A stretch of 64,000 nucleotides of DNA from Rhizopus arrhizus. Lineage: Eukaryota; Mucoromycota; Mucoromycetes; Mucorales; Rhizopodaceae. This document shows, in pieces, positions 45,206 through 57,371 of this stretch. The position numbers and the translations under genes were made by a program. Position 1 is the stretch's first letter; every line of letters begins with the position of its first letter. The notes beneath the pieces are model-generated. The model was not told the origin of the DNA, searched no databases, and was given only the letters and a program-made list of their open reading frames with translations. Location: the NCBI GenBank assembly GCA_024220505.1, contig JAKZZE010000011.1:992001-1056000 (forward strand). The letters are read 5' to 3'.

Positions 45206-48200
45206 TCAAATGCCGCCTTGATTTCCAGTACGACTTTGTTCAGCAACACTCAATATCTCTACAATTTTGCCTTGTTCTTCTTGACTTAGACTTTTCATCA
45301 AGTATTCATAGAATTGTGGATTATAATGTTGAAGTTCTAGTGTAAAAACATGAGTTTTGTGCAGTTGCAAAGAAAAGACGAGATAAATTACCTTTAAGTG
45401 ATTGTTCAAAATGATCGTATGGGTCAAGTTCATCTAAATGAGAATGATAAAGACTTTCTTCTAAAAGTTCAATCTCTCGCTTCTCTTGCTCTTTTTCATC
45501 ATGCGCCGCTTCATGAGCTAAATATTCCAGGTATTCAGCGTCCTCATCTTCAACATCATCATCTAAGTACGAAAAAATACATAAACATCATGACGAATAT
45601 ACACCTCGTAAGTTTACCTGGTTCATGTTCTTCTGTATCATCCTCATCTGATTCTTCTTCATCTTCATCGCTTTCATCCTCTTCTTCACTTACTGTTCCA
45701 TCATTCTCGTCATTTGTGCTTTCTTCATCCTCTTCGTCAGCTATCTCAGTCTCTGAATCTTCTGTTCTCATCTGTCAACATTGTATGAATAGGATGTCTT
45801 TTCTTATTTTACCTTCAGGTGCCTCTGGTAGCTCCTTGAACATCAAAGATAACCCATTCAGGATTTGAGGCCAAGTTGCTTGCAAAGAAGCTGGTATTTG
45901 ATTTGTAGGTAATCTCAAAAGTGAGCAAAGAGCAACAATTGTCAAGGTTTTATCATGAAGACTACAAAAAGAACTTTAATATGGACAAGTTTCTTGTCTT
46001 TTTGTCAAACCTTGAAAGATCAGAAAGAGTTGAAAACCAAAGAGAAAAGAAACCTTGTGTCCAATGGTTTTCTTCCAAGAACCCAAGAGTCAGAAGAGGA
46101 TTGTAATAAATACAGTTGACTACAATCTCTAAGCAGTGCACCTTGAAGTCAATTGATTGAATATTGCCAGCAAGAATGTAGCGAAATGCGAGGCTTAAAA
46201 AAGATGAAACATACTTTTATCAAAAATAAATTTAATCGAGTTATCAAATATTTTATTTATATCTTACTTGATCCATTTGGTCTCTGCAGTTCAACAAGAC
46301 AGATTCTAACAGTCTACAAGCTGGTATTCTATCATTTTCCTTCAATTCCTCACTGCCCATACATACTTCAACAATATCAAATACCATGTGTTTTACTTGA
46401 TCATTTTTGATAAATACATCTTTACCAAACGTAATGAAACTGTACAGAGAGGGTACCATTTGATTCGCATAGTACTTTAGTCCCTCTCCATCTTCTTTAA
46501 AAGTTCTATAGCAAAGTTCAAAGATAGACCACATCGACTGACTCACGTGTTTTGACGACAGAACACAAAAGGCGACCAACTCAAATATTTCATTGTACAA
46601 TGCATAGGCTTTGCTTTCGATCGTACGCTGAATGATGGGTATCACTGTCATCTCAAGTTGTGAGAGTACGTCTTCGGTTGATTTCAACACCAACTGTTGA
46701 ACGGTCTCTGTGACGCTCATGGCTGTAACAATCTTATTATTGAATATCTCTTCACTGCCAGCTGATGGATTCTCGGGTTCTTGATGAGTGATGATTTCCT
46801 CAAGAAGATGCAAATAGGTATCGGACAGTTGTTTACAAAGTTCAACAGCAAAAGGCGAAAGCTGTTGACTGAATATTTCTACAAATTCTTCAAGCGCAGT
46901 AACCAAAACGTCCATGTCGACTTGGTTCATTAAGTTCAAAAGTGTTTGCATGACAAAAGATAAATGAGGTACTGTTGCATCTCTCACTATAAAAAAAAAA
47001 TGGATTAATCGACATGTTATGTAAGGCAAAGGAGATGGCTATATACCAGTCGTGTATCTTATCATGTGTTGTAAGGCCAATATCGCTTGGAATCGCACAG
47101 GAATTTCATCATCATTTAAACAATCCAATATATGAAGATAAAGGTTGTTCAGATTTTGTTCATCAGAAAATTCAAGGTCGCTAAAATACCTAACCAACTC
47201 ACAAGCCTATCAAGTAAAGTGATTAGATTTTTGTTATATTTTACTCTCTAAAGCATTTGTCTTTTTTTTTTTTACTCTTGCTCGCAAAAAGGGGAATTTG
47301 CTTTTAAACTCGGGTAATACATGGTTAACAAAGAAGGGCTCCATCATAGGAAGAACACGCTTGCTTTCCAAAATAACAGGAGCTAAAGCTCCTACCATAT
47401 ACAAAGCTCCATCTTTATCACGTCCAGTTTCAAAGACCTCTCCATTCAATAGGCTGTTTACAAAATTCAATGTTGTCATGAACGTTTGCTTCTTGCGGTC
47501 TCTTACTAAATCAATTAGTAACAAGGTTACGTTCTGTTGTGGCATGTTAAATTCTTCAAGGATCTCTATACACACGTTTACTAAACATAATAAAAAACAA
47601 GCCAAAAATACTTGCCGCTCTTTTTGTGGATATATTCAATCGCGTTTTCTGTCCAACACTGTTCATCCTTGTCTGAAAAACAGACAAGAGGAAAAATAAA
47701 CTGTGCAATCAATACATTCACGTAATCCTTCATGATTTTCCATGTTGCTTTATGCTTTACGCATTCATTTAAAAAATCTGCAGAGGATGCCAAACATTTA
47801 TCAGATAGATAGCATTCCTTCTTCATCCAGCGATCCAATTGATGCAAATAGGTTGTTAATATGTTGGAAGCAAAGTTAACCATGAATGATTTGGTCACAT
47901 TGGACGGCTGCATCGTATACTTCTCCAACAAAAGATTCAAGCATGCATAAGCCCACTCCTTGGTTCCCTGCCAGCCATATTTTTCAAAACCGGCATCGTT
48001 CTCTGGTAAAGCAGCCATAGGTCTTTCAATGACCTTGACAAAGAGTGAGCACCAGGGTACAAGAAACGTCATTTGATCCTCAAAACACGGTGGCAACTCC
48101 ATCTGGATGCTCGAATGATATATTTTAAAGCACAACTCTAGCAATTCTGAGGCCCCTGATTCAAATAGCTTCTGACAAATGGTTTGAAGCACAGGAAAAG

Positions 48201-48939
48201 CAAGTGCTACAATCTTATAAAGTGGTTCTCGATTCTCTGCTGATTTCCATCTTGTTTTTTTTCTGTTTAGCTTTCTTTACCAACAACACGCCTTTTTCAT
48301 TTGACTTACTGAAACACCTTGACCAACTCATAAAGCCCGATCAATCCAACCTGAATAACTTGAACTTGGTCTGACACTAGATATTTTTCAAGACTTTGCA
48401 TAAAATCAGACCACTGATCTGGAAAATCAATGCATAGGATTTTATGTAAAGAAGCTGTCAAATGAATTCTATAAAAAAAAAAGGGGGCACGTCGTATTTT
48501 AGTTGTATTTCTCATCTTTTTCTTTCTTCCAATCTCTTACTGTACTGCATTAGGCGCGTTAATGAGTGCTTGAAGGATGTTGTCCTTTATTGTCTGCTTA
48601 TCTTGATTGCTTATTGTTTCGTCTTCCCAATCACTACACACACGATTTTTAAAGTAAATGGCCGCTAATAAAAAGGTCAAAAGCTGTTAAAAAGTCTCTT
48701 TGGCAAAAAGTACCTGCTTGACGCGCTCCCAAGTCCAAATCTTGGGATGCTTGAATATATAACACAATGGGTAAGAACCCTTCAAGTGATTCGATCTATT
48801 AAAATAAAATTATACATGTTTTATTCTAGACATAAGAAAAAAACTTTACATTTCTAATGTTGATCTCTGCTTGTTTATGAACCTCTGGTGATGGGTGATA
48901 AGTCGCAAGAAACAACTGGTAAACTGTATTTTGGTCCAT
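45206..48939 (-). CDS. importin-beta family nuclear transport receptor (importin-7/8, Nmd5/Sxm1)
   Basis: A many-exon gene with about ten short introns. The N-terminus MDQNTVYQLFLATYHPSPEV and RVKQ joined to AAIYFKNRVCSDWEDE is the Ran-binding importin-beta N-terminal pattern. HEAT-repeat sequence follows: FPDQWSDFMQSLEKYL, CYLSDKCLASSADFLNEC, MTTLNFVNSLLNG, EPFFVNHVLPEFKSKFPFLR, ACELVRYFSDLEF and EDVLSQLEMTVIPIIQRTI. The C-terminus has a very acidic segment (SEEEDESDEDEEESDEDD) and then the short conserved end EILSVAEQSRTGNQGG. This order fits importin-7/8 (yeast Nmd5/Sxm1), which carry ribosomal proteins, TFIIS and other cargoes into the nucleus. One intron (about 50 nt) falls after WFSTLSDLS. 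Which of the two yeast paralogues it equals cannot be told. Confidence 0.93.
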
Positions 48940-49092
48940 TTTTTCGTATTAAAAAAAAAAGGAACAAAAGTAGCATTGACGCGGTAATTAAATAGAATCG
49001 TACCTGGGAAATAAATTCACAAAATTCACATTTTTTTTTTTATTACAAGACATAAAATAAAAAGCAAAAAACAACAAAAAAAATAAATGTAT

Positions 49093-51190
49093 TTATCGTG
49101 TTGGCATACCACGACCACGACCAGCACCGGGACCTGCTTGAGGCTTTTCACTTTGTGCATTCTTGACAGTTTCATCAACTGACAAGATTAAGCAAGCAGC
49201 TTCTGTAGCAGCGGCAATAGCATTAATCTTCACAAGTGCTGGCTCCCAGACAAATGCCTCAAAGTTATCTGCAATTGTTTCATTATTTATATCAACACCA
49301 TACCAAGTGCCATCTATAGATATGAATATGTTATCAGAGAGAGTTAAGAAATTTGTCTTTTCTTTTTACCTTGAGCGTGTTTCATTCTTAATTTGTTCAA
49401 GATATCAGTAGCATCAAAACCAGCGTTATCACATAATTGTCTGGGAATGATTTCGAATGCTTTTGCGTAAGCTCCAATGATTAATTGTTGTTTTCCTTCA
49501 ATAGTACGTGAATGAATGCGAAGGTATTTAGAAAGTTCCATTTCTGTAGCACCGCCACCAGCAACAACCAAGCTATTCTTAATCGCACGTCTAACAATCA
49601 TAATAGCATCATGAAGGGAACGTTCAACTTCAGCGATAAATTGTTCGGCTCCACCACGAAGGATCAACGTACAAGTCTTGGCTTGAGGACATCCTTCAAA
49701 GATATTGAAACGTTCACCACCTACTTGTCGTTCGTCAAAGTTTTCACATTGGCCCAAATGTTCAGAACGTAAATCAGAACAAGTAGATTGAATTGAACCA
49801 CCTACAGCTTGAACCACACGATCCATGTCATCCTTTGTAACACGGCCGGCACAAAAGATATCTCGGTCAGCAAAGTATTGTGTAGCCAAATCACCAATGG
49901 GCAACTTGGACAGCACAACCTTGGCACCACTGGCAACAATGGCTTCCAACTTTTGGAAAATAATTTGCCACTCAGCATCTACAATGGCTTGGTATTCGGA
50001 CACTTGCTCAACACGTACTTCAGCATTATCCTTTTCGGCCTTCAATTCAAGTTCAACGTTGAGACACAAAATCTTGGGGTTCTTGAAAGATTTAGGTTGT
50101 TGTTCAAAACCTGCATAAGAAAAGGTTTTTTTAAAGGCAACACCGTTTACCAAGACTGAGTCTTGCATAGCACCACCAGGAACTCGCTTAATACCAATCA
50201 AACGTTCATTTAAGCTTTCTTGGTCAAGAGACAAAACAGCATCAACAACCATCTTGGTAAAGAAGTCTTTTTGGGAGTAAATTAGCTTGGAATTCATAGC
50301 AGTAGCTGCACATTTAGAAAGCAAATCTCTGAACTCACTTTTGTATACGAAATATAACGTTAGTTTCTTTTTTTAACTGTTTCTTTTTTTTTTTGTTCTT
50401 ACGATTCGTTGTTTCTATCAATTTGAACAGCCAATTCCTTTACTTTTTCAATTGCCTATTAAGAAAAAAAAAACCCCGTGAATACTTGAGAATCTCTCAT
50501 ATCAATCGCCACTTACTAAACGAGCAGCAGCTCTATAGCCCTTAATGATAACGTGAGGGCTGACACCTTCTTCAATATAACCTTTCACTTCCCTTAATAA
50601 TTCTCCAGCAAGTAAAACTACACTTGTAGTACCATCACCCACCTAAAGAAAAACAAGATTAAAACCTTTTTACGAAAAAAAAAAAAAAAAAAAGAATATT
50701 CGAGAATTACCTCAGCATCTTGAGAACGTGCAATATCTACTAATGTCTTTGCAGCAGGATGAACAATGTCAAGTAACTTCATGATGGTAGCACCATCGTT
50801 AGAAATAGTGACTTCACCTCTACTGTCTACCATTAATTTGTCCATACCTCTTGGACCAAGTGTTGTTCTCACAGTGTCAACGACAGCAGCACAAGCGTTG
50901 ATGTTTGAAAGAAGTTGTCCTTTGCCTTGAGAAGTGTCGGTACCTTCTTTTAAGAGAATAATTTGTGGTTGCTACATAAAGAGATGTATAATTAGAAGCC
51001 TGATTTCTATAAAATTCAAATAAAATCTTCAAATCCAAAAAGCATCTTGTGCAGTCATCTTGGAAAGGTAACTGGACGCGTTTTCATCAAATTGAGCTTT
51101 AGGAAACTGAGGAAAAAAGTTTTTTTTTCCTATAAAGGAGTGGATGAAGGGGAATTAGAGAAAATACTGTACCATCATTGAGCGTGACAT
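49093..51190 (-). CDS. CCT7: T-complex chaperonin subunit eta
   Basis: About seven exons encode a group II chaperonin subunit that closely follows human CCT7: [118 protein letters not shown] sequence and the Gly/Arg-rich end [17 protein letters not shown] folds actin, tubulin and WD-repeat proteins in the cytosol. The ATP site motifs GDGTT and GGGATEME are present. The start ATG gives MSRSMM and is separated from the conserved part by an unusually long first intron (about 200 nt versus about 50 elsewhere). It is in tandem with the importin gene, 153 bp apart. Confidence 0.97.
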
Positions 51191-51749
51191 GGTTTTAATG
51201 AAAGATGTGTTTGATGAATTAAAAATTATTTGACAGAAAAAAAAAAATAGTAAAAAGGAGAAAATATTGTGACTTTCTGCGGGGAGCAAATTGCTGTATG
51301 CACGTTTTCGTGGTTCTTGTAAGGCGACCTGCAATACTTTTACTTCAACTTCCGTTTTAGACGAAATTGAATTACAAGACAGATAAAAGTAGTTGTACAT
51401 TTTTATCAGCAGAAATAACATACTCGGACTATAGTAAGCTTTTATCTCCGTTATCCATTACTCGACTTTACTTCAAGTGGCTTTTTTCATATTTTATTCA
51501 AATGTTTTTATTATCGTTCATGTATTTAAATAATTTGTTACTGAGCTATCGAAGTCTAAAATGAAATCAAATTGGAAAGCAGGTTTAGCATTAGATTTAG
51601 CATCTATCTTATTAGAATTGGTCAATTAATAACCTTGAATATATAAAACTGTGTTGATTCCCCAACTGAATGTATGTTTAACTGTCTTTAATTTTCTTTT
51701 TATGAACATGCATATCTCATATATAAACTTATTTGGATAAAACAAGCCA
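51191..51749. other. intergenic, no gene seen
   Basis: AT-rich spacer between CCT7 and the pseudouridine synthase gene. A 22-codon ORF at 51561-51629 has no support. Confidence 0.5.
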
Positions 51750-52585
51750 TTATGAATTAGTTTTACAGTTTTTCTTCTCTATTAAATCAGCAAATGGATC
51801 ATCTGCAATAAATTCAGGCAATTGTACTTCCGGTAATTGCAGCAACAGCTTATGCGCATGCAGCATCATTCTAAATGTATCCGTATATTGTGATTCATAG
51901 TTAAAGTCACCAACAATTGGATGTTTAAGATATTGTAGATGTAATCTTAATTGATGCCTTCTGCCTGAAATGGGACGCAAGGATACTTTTGTAACAGGTA
52001 TCTGCTTTTCAACAGCCGTCTTTTCTTCCTTGTAACTGTAATATCCTCGTTCAATCACTTGAATATATGTTTGTGCAGGCTTTCCGGTTGGTGTGATTTT
52101 CATTCTGAATTCATGTTCAGGATCTTCATCGATGGGTTGATCCACAATGTATCTAAATTTAAAATAAGCGTTACTAACAACAAATAAAAAAAGCTTCTTT
52201 ACAATTTTTTTTTAATACTCGTCATTCTGCATGTGTCCATTCACAAGCGCAAGGTAAGTCTTTTTTACAAGCCTTTCTCTAAAGTGTTTTGAAGCTGCGG
52301 CTGCAGCCTTTTTGCTTAAGGCCAATACAAAAACGCCAGAAGTAGCATAATCTAGCTGATGCACATTACGAAACTTTGGTATTTCTGGAAATTGCTCTTT
52401 TAAAATACTTTCGACTATTTTGTTGTTAATAAAACATAGCAGTGACATGTAAGTTCCATACCGGAAGGATCGTTAGAATTGGGATACTTTTGTATCCTCA
52501 TATCATAAGGTTTATTTACCACAAGCCAACTTTCATCTCTGTATATAATTGATATTTTCTGTTTTAGCTTATCCGTTAAATACAT
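51750..52585 (-). CDS. RluA-family RNA pseudouridine synthase
   Basis: Three exons (52585-52462, 52414-52219, 52152-51750) encode 240 residues. The domain shows ISIIYRDESWLVVNKPYDM, then NVHQLDYATSGVFVLALSKK with the catalytic Asp in the HxLDxxTSG motif, AAAAASKHFRERLVKKTYLA, and the C-terminal GRRHQLRLHLQYLKHPIVGD. There is no S4 domain. The protein is short, so it is closer to RPUSD1 or yeast Pus5-like enzymes than to Rib2/Pus9. It isomerises uridine in tRNA or rRNA; the target site cannot be inferred. No clear mitochondrial targeting peptide. Confidence 0.9.
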
Positions 52586-52832
52586 TCAATAAAAAAAAAA
52601 ATGCGTGTCGCCCACTCAATTTTTTTTTTTTTTTTTTTTAAGCTTGTTTCGGATTGAGTATTAAAAAATGACCACTCTGATTGTTGTATTTCGCTTCTGT
52701 CCTGAAAAAAAACTTGAAACTTTGAGTAAGATTTTTAGATTAAAAAGATCAAGTAGTACGAAAAAATTGAAAAATGAATTGTTTATTGATATGACATGAA
52801 TGGATGAATAATTATGAGAATAAGTTTAAATA

Positions 52833-53957
52833 TTAGCATCTAGCATATTTATGTGATGAAAAGGTACTTGAGTTGATAATGCCTTGATCAACAAGTTTCT
52901 CAAATGACCAAACGGTTGAATTAATGTTGTTCTTGAGCGACCAAAGGGTGCCACCGGCACCACTGCCCTTATAAACCGACACTTGCGTATCCATCATTCG
53001 TTTCAACCACCACGTATCACTCGCTGCACCCGAAGCCAAGGACCATTCGCCAAACATGACAGGAAGGTGGAACTTGGAAACACTGGACTTTGTTTTGCAA
53101 ATACTTTTGATGATCGAATTACGGTTCTTTTGAGGAGGATAGGCATAGTATGGGTGAAGGTCAATGACAGCATTGGCTGTAGAAGGCAAGAAGTTCTTCC
53201 AAGCATCGAGGCCATGGAAAGAATCATGAAACATCATGGGAACCTTGAAAGGAGAGGCATTGATGATTTTATAAGCCTTTTGATAGTAATTTTTGAGAAT
53301 AGTCAATTGAGCCTTTGTCGTTCTTGGTTCGTTGGCTGATTCAATCGAGGCCACTGTGTTCTTTAAGGTGCTGTTGAGGCCATTCATCCAATCGACCATC
53401 GCTTCGACCGTCTTTAAACCTCTCTTGATGTTGTATGATGAGTAAAAGTGGATGGGGCCAATGTGACCAGAGTGGGCTTCACCATTTTGCGATCCAGGGA
53501 GGCCATGCAAGTCAATGATAGCATAGAGTCCATACTTGTGGCAGTAACCCAGGATACGTTCGATTTGTTGCTTTTGACCACTGCTGACATAGGGCTCACC
53601 TGAATCAGGTTTTATAAAGGCCCAATAGCCAACAGGAATACGAACATGATTTACTTTGACTTTGGCAAGTTTCTTGAAATCGTCTTCAGTGACCCAATTA
53701 TCCCAGTGTTCTTTCAATATCTTGGAAGTATTGGTTGTTTGATTGCAAAAATTCCACTCGTCTTGTGCATGAGGCGCATGCTTTTCAAAGATGCTTGGAT
53801 CCATCCAACGTTCGAGGATAAGCCAGTTACCCAAGTTGACACCCCAAGCTTTTTTGGACCAGTAATTGTAGGTTGTACCATTTCTTTTTTCAGTGGATGA
53901 TGCACTTGAAGAAAGAATGGCAAAAGCTGATAGCAATAAATAAAACCACACAACCAT
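52833..53957 (-). CDS. exo-beta-1,3-glucanase, GH5_9 family
   Basis: An intron-free gene of 374 residues with an N-terminal signal peptide (VWFYLLLSAFAILSSSASS). Family motifs are WGVNLGNWLILERWMDPSIF, VNHVRIPVGYWAF, AIIDLHGLPGSQNG, the acid/base Glu in ESANEPR, HPYYAY and the nucleophile Glu in MFGEWSLA. The enzyme is secreted and trims beta-1,3-glucan in the cell wall, as yeast Exg1 does. Several N-glycosylation sequons (NGT, NTS, NST) are present. No GPI signal or membrane anchor is seen at the C-terminus (SSHKYARC). Confidence 0.95.
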   Translation of the reverse strand: MVVWFYLLLSAFAILSSSASSTEKRNGTTYNYWSKKAWGVNLGNWLILERWMDPSIFEKHAPHAQDEWNFCNQTTNTSKILKEHWDNWVTEDDFKKLAKVKVNHVRIPVGYWAFIKPDSGEPYVSSGQKQQIERILGYCHKYGLYAIIDLHGLPGSQNGEAHSGHIGPIHFYSSYNIKRGLKTVEAMVDWMNGLNSTLKNTVASIESANEPRTTKAQLTILKNYYQKAYKIINASPFKVPMMFHDSFHGLDAWKNFLPSTANAVIDLHPYYAYPPQKNRNSIIKSICKTKSSVSKFHLPVMFGEWSLASGAASDTWWLKRMMDTQVSVYKGSGAGGTLWSLKNNINSTVWSFEKLVDQGIINSSTFSSHKYARC

Positions 53958-55801
53958 TTTTCAGAAAAAAAAATTTTTAAATTAAAAAAAAGGTACAATA
54001 TCCACATGGTTTATATACCCCTTAATATCTTCTGTTGTTAAAATATGTGAAACTTGACTCAATCAGTACCTGTTTATAAATATGAAATAAAAAATTTTGG
54101 AATCAAAAGAAAAAAAAGAAATGAGAGTAAAAGCATCATGATTTGTGTGCTACAAAATTGACAATGTTCTTTCATGCTATAATGATTACACAAATATGTG
54201 TTGCAAAAAAAGCGAGAAAGAACTTGTCATGTTAAATAGTAACACAGTAATATGCTGTTACATAGGTCCCCCTGAAACATCGTGTAACATAAAGTACCTA
54301 AGCATTTATTACGTTTGTTCTTTCTCAACAATAGAAATAAAGCAATTAGCCCATTTATGTATTGATACAAGCAAAAAATTCGTTTTTTAAAGACTCATTG
54401 ATAGCTTACAATGCAGTCTCTATCTAATCTTGTGAGAGAATATGATGAATAATAAAAGATAAGTCATTTCCAGACTAGTATATTTTAATGACAGATAAAA
54501 AATTTTTTTTCACGTAGTTTTTTCTTTTTTATCCGAAACCCATTCAACAGACATCTCTTACAAGCAATTATTTTCAAGAAATTATTTGTAAGCGTAATTG
54601 TTAAAGAATTCACTGCGGCTGGAATTCTTGGTGTCAAATCATCCTTTTTTATAAGCCACTGTAAAAGCTTTTCTAAAGTTTTAGAATGATTAAACAGGGA
54701 AAAAAAAAAAAAAAAAAATCAATACTTGAGGACATAGTAAACTTGTTATATGGCTTTTGATTCTAACAAAAAATTTTTCTGTCTTTATTCAAGTTTGTCT
54801 TTGTCATACTTTAAATATTCAAGGATGAATAGTTTGACCAATGATTTAATCCAAGACTGATTCACTCAGTTTTGTTTGCTTTAATCAATAATTCAGGAAC
54901 AACCAATCATCCTTTTTGATCACCAATGAAATTCAAAGCTAAAATAAATAAACCGAAAATTCGGTACACAACAAACACCACTTTTTTTTTTGACTCATTT
55001 ATATTAAGCAAAACGTAATACAGCCTATTGCCACTAAAATTTGAAAGTTGACCTTGTTTCTAGAATAATATTTAAAAGAAAATCGTCCTATTCTGAAGCA
55101 CCTTGCCCGAATCAAAGTGTTGTTTCCAGAGGCTTGTATTGTATTAAGATCAATATCTTTGCAATGCCCCTTATTTTGTAAAGTTGCATTACCGAGAATT
55201 ATGCTTCTTTTAGTATAAACAGGAATGTGTTTATCATCGTGTTTACAAGAGAACTTATTGCAAGTATTTGGCACTATCACATTTCTTTTTTGATTTCAAA
55301 TAAAGGTCAATGGCATCGCCAGTTTCTTTTTTTTTTTAAAAAAAAAAAAATAAGTAAATAAACGAAGACAAATATCACTTGTGTTTTAACGTGATTTCTT
55401 TTTACCGACTTTCCACCAAGCCGAGAGCATTTCTGACTTGGGTATATCCCGGTACGTGCTCTTATTGTAATCAGCAGATTTTGAAAAAGAAAGCTTTGAT
55501 CGTGTAGTTGTTTCTTACAAAAACAAACAAACAATAGGTGGATGGTTGTATAAGCTACATGCTAATTATGGCTCTCTATCATTCTTATTGAATAAACTAC
55601 TTTACTCATATATCCGTATTTGATTACTATCTTGTTCAAATTACAAGAAAACTCCGTGTGTCAGCCAAGCAATGAATGACAAGAAATGGTTTTCCTCATG
55701 TTAAATTTATGAAAAATTCGGCACCATGAAGTACCGTAAATTTAAGAGATATCATTGGTCAAGCTTTCAATAAGAAAAGCAATCGGGGTACAAATAAGCA
55801 G
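53958..55801. other. AT-rich spacer with unassigned short ORFs
   Basis: Holds the promoter of the glucanase gene. Two minus-strand ORFs at 55280-54999 and 55534-55307 (for example GIYPSQKCSRLGGKSVKRNH) have a somewhat coding-like composition but match no family I recognise and show no shared splice junction. Long A runs near 54700. No gene supported. Confidence 0.4.
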
Positions 55802-56416
55802 ATGAATTTGGATATAAAAAGCAAACTTCTTTTTGTCCTCCTTCTTTTTCTCCATCTCATATATTCAACATATAATAACATGGCAGAACCCCCAGCGAAT
55901 AATCTGAAGAATCAATTTCCTCATTATTTAATTATACCCATTGCTCTTGTACAATCCCAGCTCTATTGGATATGCTCAGCGGTTTGTTGGGTCTTTAAAG
56001 AATCCGGAATCATTCACGAAGAGCAAAAGTCAACGATCAGCGTTAAACGAATTAGGGCGAAATCTGAACCGATGTCTAGACCACGCCATAGGATAGCAAA
56101 GAAACCTTCTCGTCGCCGTGTTAGTTTACCTGAACCAAGTATTTCTGTTCGAAATAGGCCCACTGTGCATGATGAACTCAACGGAACAACGTGTCCTCCT
56201 GTCTGGTGGCAAAAGACAAGAGTTAGATTAGGACACACACCAGTTCATGGCGATCCTAAACCGCTCAAAAATACCACACAGAATAATTCTGAATTACCAA
56301 GTACTGCCTCATCTATGACTCGGACTACTTCCAGCAGTTCATCTCATTCAAATGAATCAAATAATTCAAAGAATTCGAAAAGAAAATTTATCTTTAAATT
56401 ATTTCATCACAAATGA
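55802..56416 (+). CDS. uncharacterised basic, Ser-rich protein with N-terminal hydrophobic segments
   Basis: 204 residues, no intron. The first hydrophobic stretch (LLFVLLLFLHLIYS) could be a signal peptide or membrane helix; a second weaker one is near residues 42-65 (LIIPIALVQSQLYWICSAVC). A strongly basic segment follows (RPRHRIAKKPSRRRVSLPEP), with consensus-like kinase sites, then a Ser/Thr/Asn-rich tail ending in KRKFIFKLFHHK. An internal ATG at codon 27 would remove the first helix. No known domain. Possibly a small membrane-tethered regulatory protein; function unknown. Confidence 0.5.
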   Translation: MNLDIKSKLLFVLLLFLHLIYSTYNNMAEPPANNLKNQFPHYLIIPIALVQSQLYWICSAVCWVFKESGIIHEEQKSTISVKRIRAKSEPMSRPRHRIAKKPSRRRVSLPEPSISVRNRPTVHDELNGTTCPPVWWQKTRVRLGHTPVHGDPKPLKNTTQNNSELPSTASSMTRTTSSSSSHSNESNNSKNSKRKFIFKLFHHK

Positions 56417-57371
56417 CAACCTTCACACATCATTCTTATTGTACATGACCCTAACTTATTTATAAATAAACCAAAAACATATACTCTTTTAAATATTAGA
56501 TCAAAAATGGATTTCTTGATGCAATTAGCCTTTTCGTCAAGACTACACAATGTACTCGATCTAACCAAATTAAGTCACATACAATGAAAACACTCAACCT
56601 TATTCATTGCATGCAGAAAATCCTTTTATTTATCATTGTTTTATTTAATGAACGTAAACATGGAAAATAGCAATTCACCCTTTGGGAAAACTTCTCCCCC
56701 TCCTTCTCTGTAAATTGACACTTGAGCACTGTAGGCTATGTTGAATGATGTGTTTCACATGTTTTCATCTGCACCAAATTGTATCCAGCTAAATCACAAA
56801 CAAGGATGCATGCTGTATGGTGCAATCAAAGCAGATGAGCGCTTCTTGTGGTCCTTCCCAGTTAAATAACCGCTGTGGGATGCATTGGTATATCGATTCC
56901 TTGATCAGCCTTGGTTATTATCTTTTAAATAGGTTGGCCACTTCAAATAGCAGCCAAGACACCATCGCATTGAAAACTTGGCCTTTTTCACGTTATTGAT
57001 TGTGGTGCTTTGAGTTTATGGAGACCACAGCGGTAATACACTTTTGAAGATTTACTTTTTTGGACAAAGGAAGCAGCCGCAAGAGCTACAATGCCGCTTG
57101 GACGAATTCATCATGAAAACTCCCATCATTAGGAAATGCAAAAAAGATTGCCATTCAATATGAGTTATTTATTGTTGTATTTTTTTTTTCTCTTTAGTTT
57201 ATAACAGTGCTCATCTAGAGGCGATATTAAAATAAAACCTTCATAGACAAAAAAAAAGATAGGTGGAATGATGTAGGATATAGGATGATTCATTTGAAAA
57301 TCATGAGAAATTTTGTCTACTCTTATAAGTTTAAGCTCTCATTTCCAATTCTGGCATTCATGCAGCCATTT
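56417..57371. other. intergenic, no gene seen
   Basis: AT-rich spacer with only short ORFs; includes the 3' end of the permease gene. No feature recognised. Confidence 0.5.

Noticed and set aside
45935..45990. A 13-nt micro-intron (GTTCTTTTTGTAG) in the importin gene
   Set aside because: A normal intron of about 50 nt using an upstream GT (after WFSTLSDLS) and the same TAG restores the frame equally well and gives SSLHDKTLTIVALCSLL, so no ultra-short intron is needed.
51561..51629. 22-codon ORF ending in LDLASILLELVN
   Set aside because: Too short and without supporting signals.
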